DNA from: Polaromonas sp.
GTDB taxonomy: Bacteria; Pseudomonadota; Gammaproteobacteria; Burkholderiales; Burkholderiaceae_C
Assembly: GCA_021731285.1 (NCBI GenBank)
Contig: JAKFXR010000107.1
Span: forward strand, 1-38,533
Reading direction: 5' to 3'
DNA length: 38,533 bases
Shown one piece after another: positions 37,206 through 38,533 of the stretch. The notes under the pieces were generated by a model, which saw only the letters and a list, made by a program, of their open reading frames with translations, was not told the DNA's origin and ran no database searches. The position numbers and the translations under genes were made by a program. Each line of letters starts with the position of its first letter. The first letter of the stretch is position 1.

Positions 37206-38498
37206 CTACTTAATGCGGTACTTATTACGAAGCCCGAGAGCCATTAGAAAAAGTAGCGCTGTACTGGCAATTGCTTTAAAAACTCCCCATACCCGCATCC
37301 ACCAAGGCTCAATCGGTTGACCGAAAAGGCGGCGAGCGACGGCATCTGTGGCCTTACCATTATCTGAAAAGTCTAAGACGCCAGCTGCGCGGTACAGCGT
37401 GTATTCAGCTGCGGCGCGGTATCCGCTCAGATGAAGCCTGTCATCTAAGGCAGGGGGGCAGGGAGAAGTAGTACGCTGCAGATCACTCAAAACCTGCCAT
37501 AACGCGCCATCACAATCTCTGGCCGGCAGGCTGAAAACAGCGTGAACAATCGCAAGCAATAGAGTTGCAATTAACAAAGAGACATAAGCAATTATCGGCC
37601 GGGAAAACGACCGTCCATAGTTAGAGACCGCACCGTACATCCACGTCACCAACTTTGTAAAAGGCGCAGTTGTCGCCAATCCCGCCTTGGCATGCAGCTC
37701 AATTCCATTAAAGGTGAGCGCTTGGTCAGTTTGCCCATGCTCGTCCGCGAGACGTTTGAGGTGGCCCATACGATTGACCGCATCTTCAGTTCGTTCTTGC
37801 TTAGGGAAGTAGCCTTCGTCAGAGAATTCAAGACGAGTGGTAGCGTTGTCAACGCCCAAAAAACTAGGGACATGGTGAACAAATCTTGCTCGTTCAAAAT
37901 GCCCTACGTTCTTAAAGACGACGTTTTCAAAATCTGCTTTCTTTTCAAAACTCGCGCCTTCAAAACGACATTTAGCATAAAACGCGGCGTTCAAAAATAC
38001 TGCATCGTCACCAAATGTCGCATCTCCAAAAAGAGCGTCATCGCTGAAAATCGTGCGCCTGAAAATCGCCTCTCGACTGAACTTAGCCCCCATGAACAAT
38101 GCAGACTTACGGAAGGTAGCTTGGCTGAAATCTGCCAGCCCGAAGTGGGTCTCATGGAAAAGTGCGTGCTCGTTGAACTGAGTGCCCCAAAAAAAGGCAT
38201 TTAAGCTGAAAGCCGCCTTATTAAAATTTGTACTTGAGGTAAACGTAGCGAAGCTGAAATCAGTCTCCTGCAAAAATTCAAAATTTCCGGCGCTTACTGA
38301 CTCGTTGAACACTTGCCCAGCAAAATCAAGCCTGCAGCGTTGATCAAAAATAGTTAAATGATCTCGTTTGGTGCCGTCGTCATAAGTCACAGTCGTTACA
38401 AATCGGGGGAAATCTATATCAGCTGCAGCCGTTTCGGCAGCAAGCCAGCTGTGCTGCCATGCTTTAAAGGCGTCTTTGCACGCGAGAAAGTGCTCCAT
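37206..38498 (-). CDS. Pentapeptide-repeat membrane protein (possibly partial at the edge)
   Basis: At least 430 residues. The central part (about 70-205) is a run of five-residue units with F or L at the centre and A/D/N/S before it (for example FSLNAFFWGTQFNEHALF), which fold as right-handed quadrilateral beta helices. Two hydrophobic helices lie at about 302-324 and 404-422, with a Cys-containing region between them that may be periplasmic. Function unknown. The ATG at 38498 is not certain: the frame has no stop to 38533, so the gene may start beyond the window. The DNA is visibly richer in A+T than its neighbours. It could be accessory or transferred. Confidence 0.82.
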   Translation of the reverse strand: MEHFLACKDAFKAWQHSWLAAETAAADIDFPRFVTTVTYDDGTKRDHLTIFDQRCRLDFAGQVFNESVSAGNFEFLQETDFSFATFTSSTNFNKAAFSLNAFFWGTQFNEHALFHETHFGLADFSQATFRKSALFMGAKFSREAIFRRTIFSDDALFGDATFGDDAVFLNAAFYAKCRFEGASFEKKADFENVVFKNVGHFERARFVHHVPSFLGVDNATTRLEFSDEGYFPKQERTEDAVNRMGHLKRLADEHGQTDQALTFNGIELHAKAGLATTAPFTKLVTWMYGAVSNYGRSFSRPIIAYVSLLIATLLLAIVHAVFSLPARDCDGALWQVLSDLQRTTSPCPPALDDRLHLSGYRAAAEYTLYRAAGVLDFSDNGKATDAVARRLFGQPIEPWWMRVWGVFKAIASTALLFLMALGLRNKYRIK

Positions 38499-38533
38499 GC
38501 AAGCATCCCGCCACTGACGGCGCGTGAATACCC

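Overview
The window is chromosomal DNA from a betaproteobacterium, most likely a member of the Comamonadaceae (Polaromonas/Rhodoferax-like). The basis is protein similarity recognised by eye (ubiquinone, PilSR, histone H1-like and AccBC neighbourhoods typical of Burkholderiales), high GC, and intergenic repeats that I associate with this family. There is no rRNA, CRISPR array, transposase or phage gene. One tRNA (anticodon CAU) is present. Coding is dense and almost all genes are core functions.

Layout, left to right. 1-533 is a non-coding block of hairpins and repeats. 534-3430 (minus) holds purH and the dusB-fis operon. 3569-4060 (plus) is a small YqaA/DedA-like membrane protein. 4080-6037 (minus) carries an RsuA-type pseudouridine synthase that lacks its catalytic Asp, and ychF. 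6069-7874 (plus) is a 7TM receptor with a degenerate GGDEF domain. A MOSC protein (minus) diverges from a UbiH-type hydroxylase, followed by dsbC and an M61 peptidase (plus). 12681-15844 (minus) contains a conserved hypothetical and paaG-paaI-paaK, three phenylacetate genes coupled by overlapping or abutting codons. They diverge from an enoyl-CoA hydratase across a perfect 24-bp inverted repeat that looks like a TetR (PaaR-type) operator. Then come tRNA-CAU, an exported hypothetical and miaB (plus), followed by ffh (minus) diverging from a CcsA/YpjD-like membrane protein, a PP0621-like small protein, pilS, pilR and ampD (plus).

25500-29967 is the class Ia ribonucleotide reductase locus nrdA-nrdB. 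Its promoter (TTGATA, 17 bp, TATAGT) is bracketed by two NrdR boxes exactly 31 bp apart. A lysine-rich histone H1-like gene with a clear terminator follows. The minus-strand cluster after it, read right to left, is accB-accC-prmA-(zinc-ribbon DUF3426)-pfkB: biotin carboxyl carrier and carboxylase for fatty-acid synthesis plus ribosomal protein L11 methylation. Upstream of accB lies a 408-base non-coding gap, then a TlpA-like thioredoxin and a coupled conserved hypothetical. The last gene, 37206 to the right edge, is an AT-richer pentapeptide-repeat membrane protein and is probably accessory; its reading frame stays open to the edge.

The most useful observations are: (1) a dispersed intergenic repeat family with five copies sharing a TGCTA...ATAGC core, one ending at the miaB start codon; (2) a second GC-rich repeat (two copies) with a related fragment inserted in frame inside prmA, adding about 40 residues to the enzyme; (3) the pseudouridine synthase with Ala at the catalytic Asp position; (4) the degenerate GGDEF receptor; (5) the two-box NrdR promoter; (6) the paa operator. 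I did not find a clear new defence or mobile system; the pentapeptide protein at the right edge is the only gene with an accessory look.
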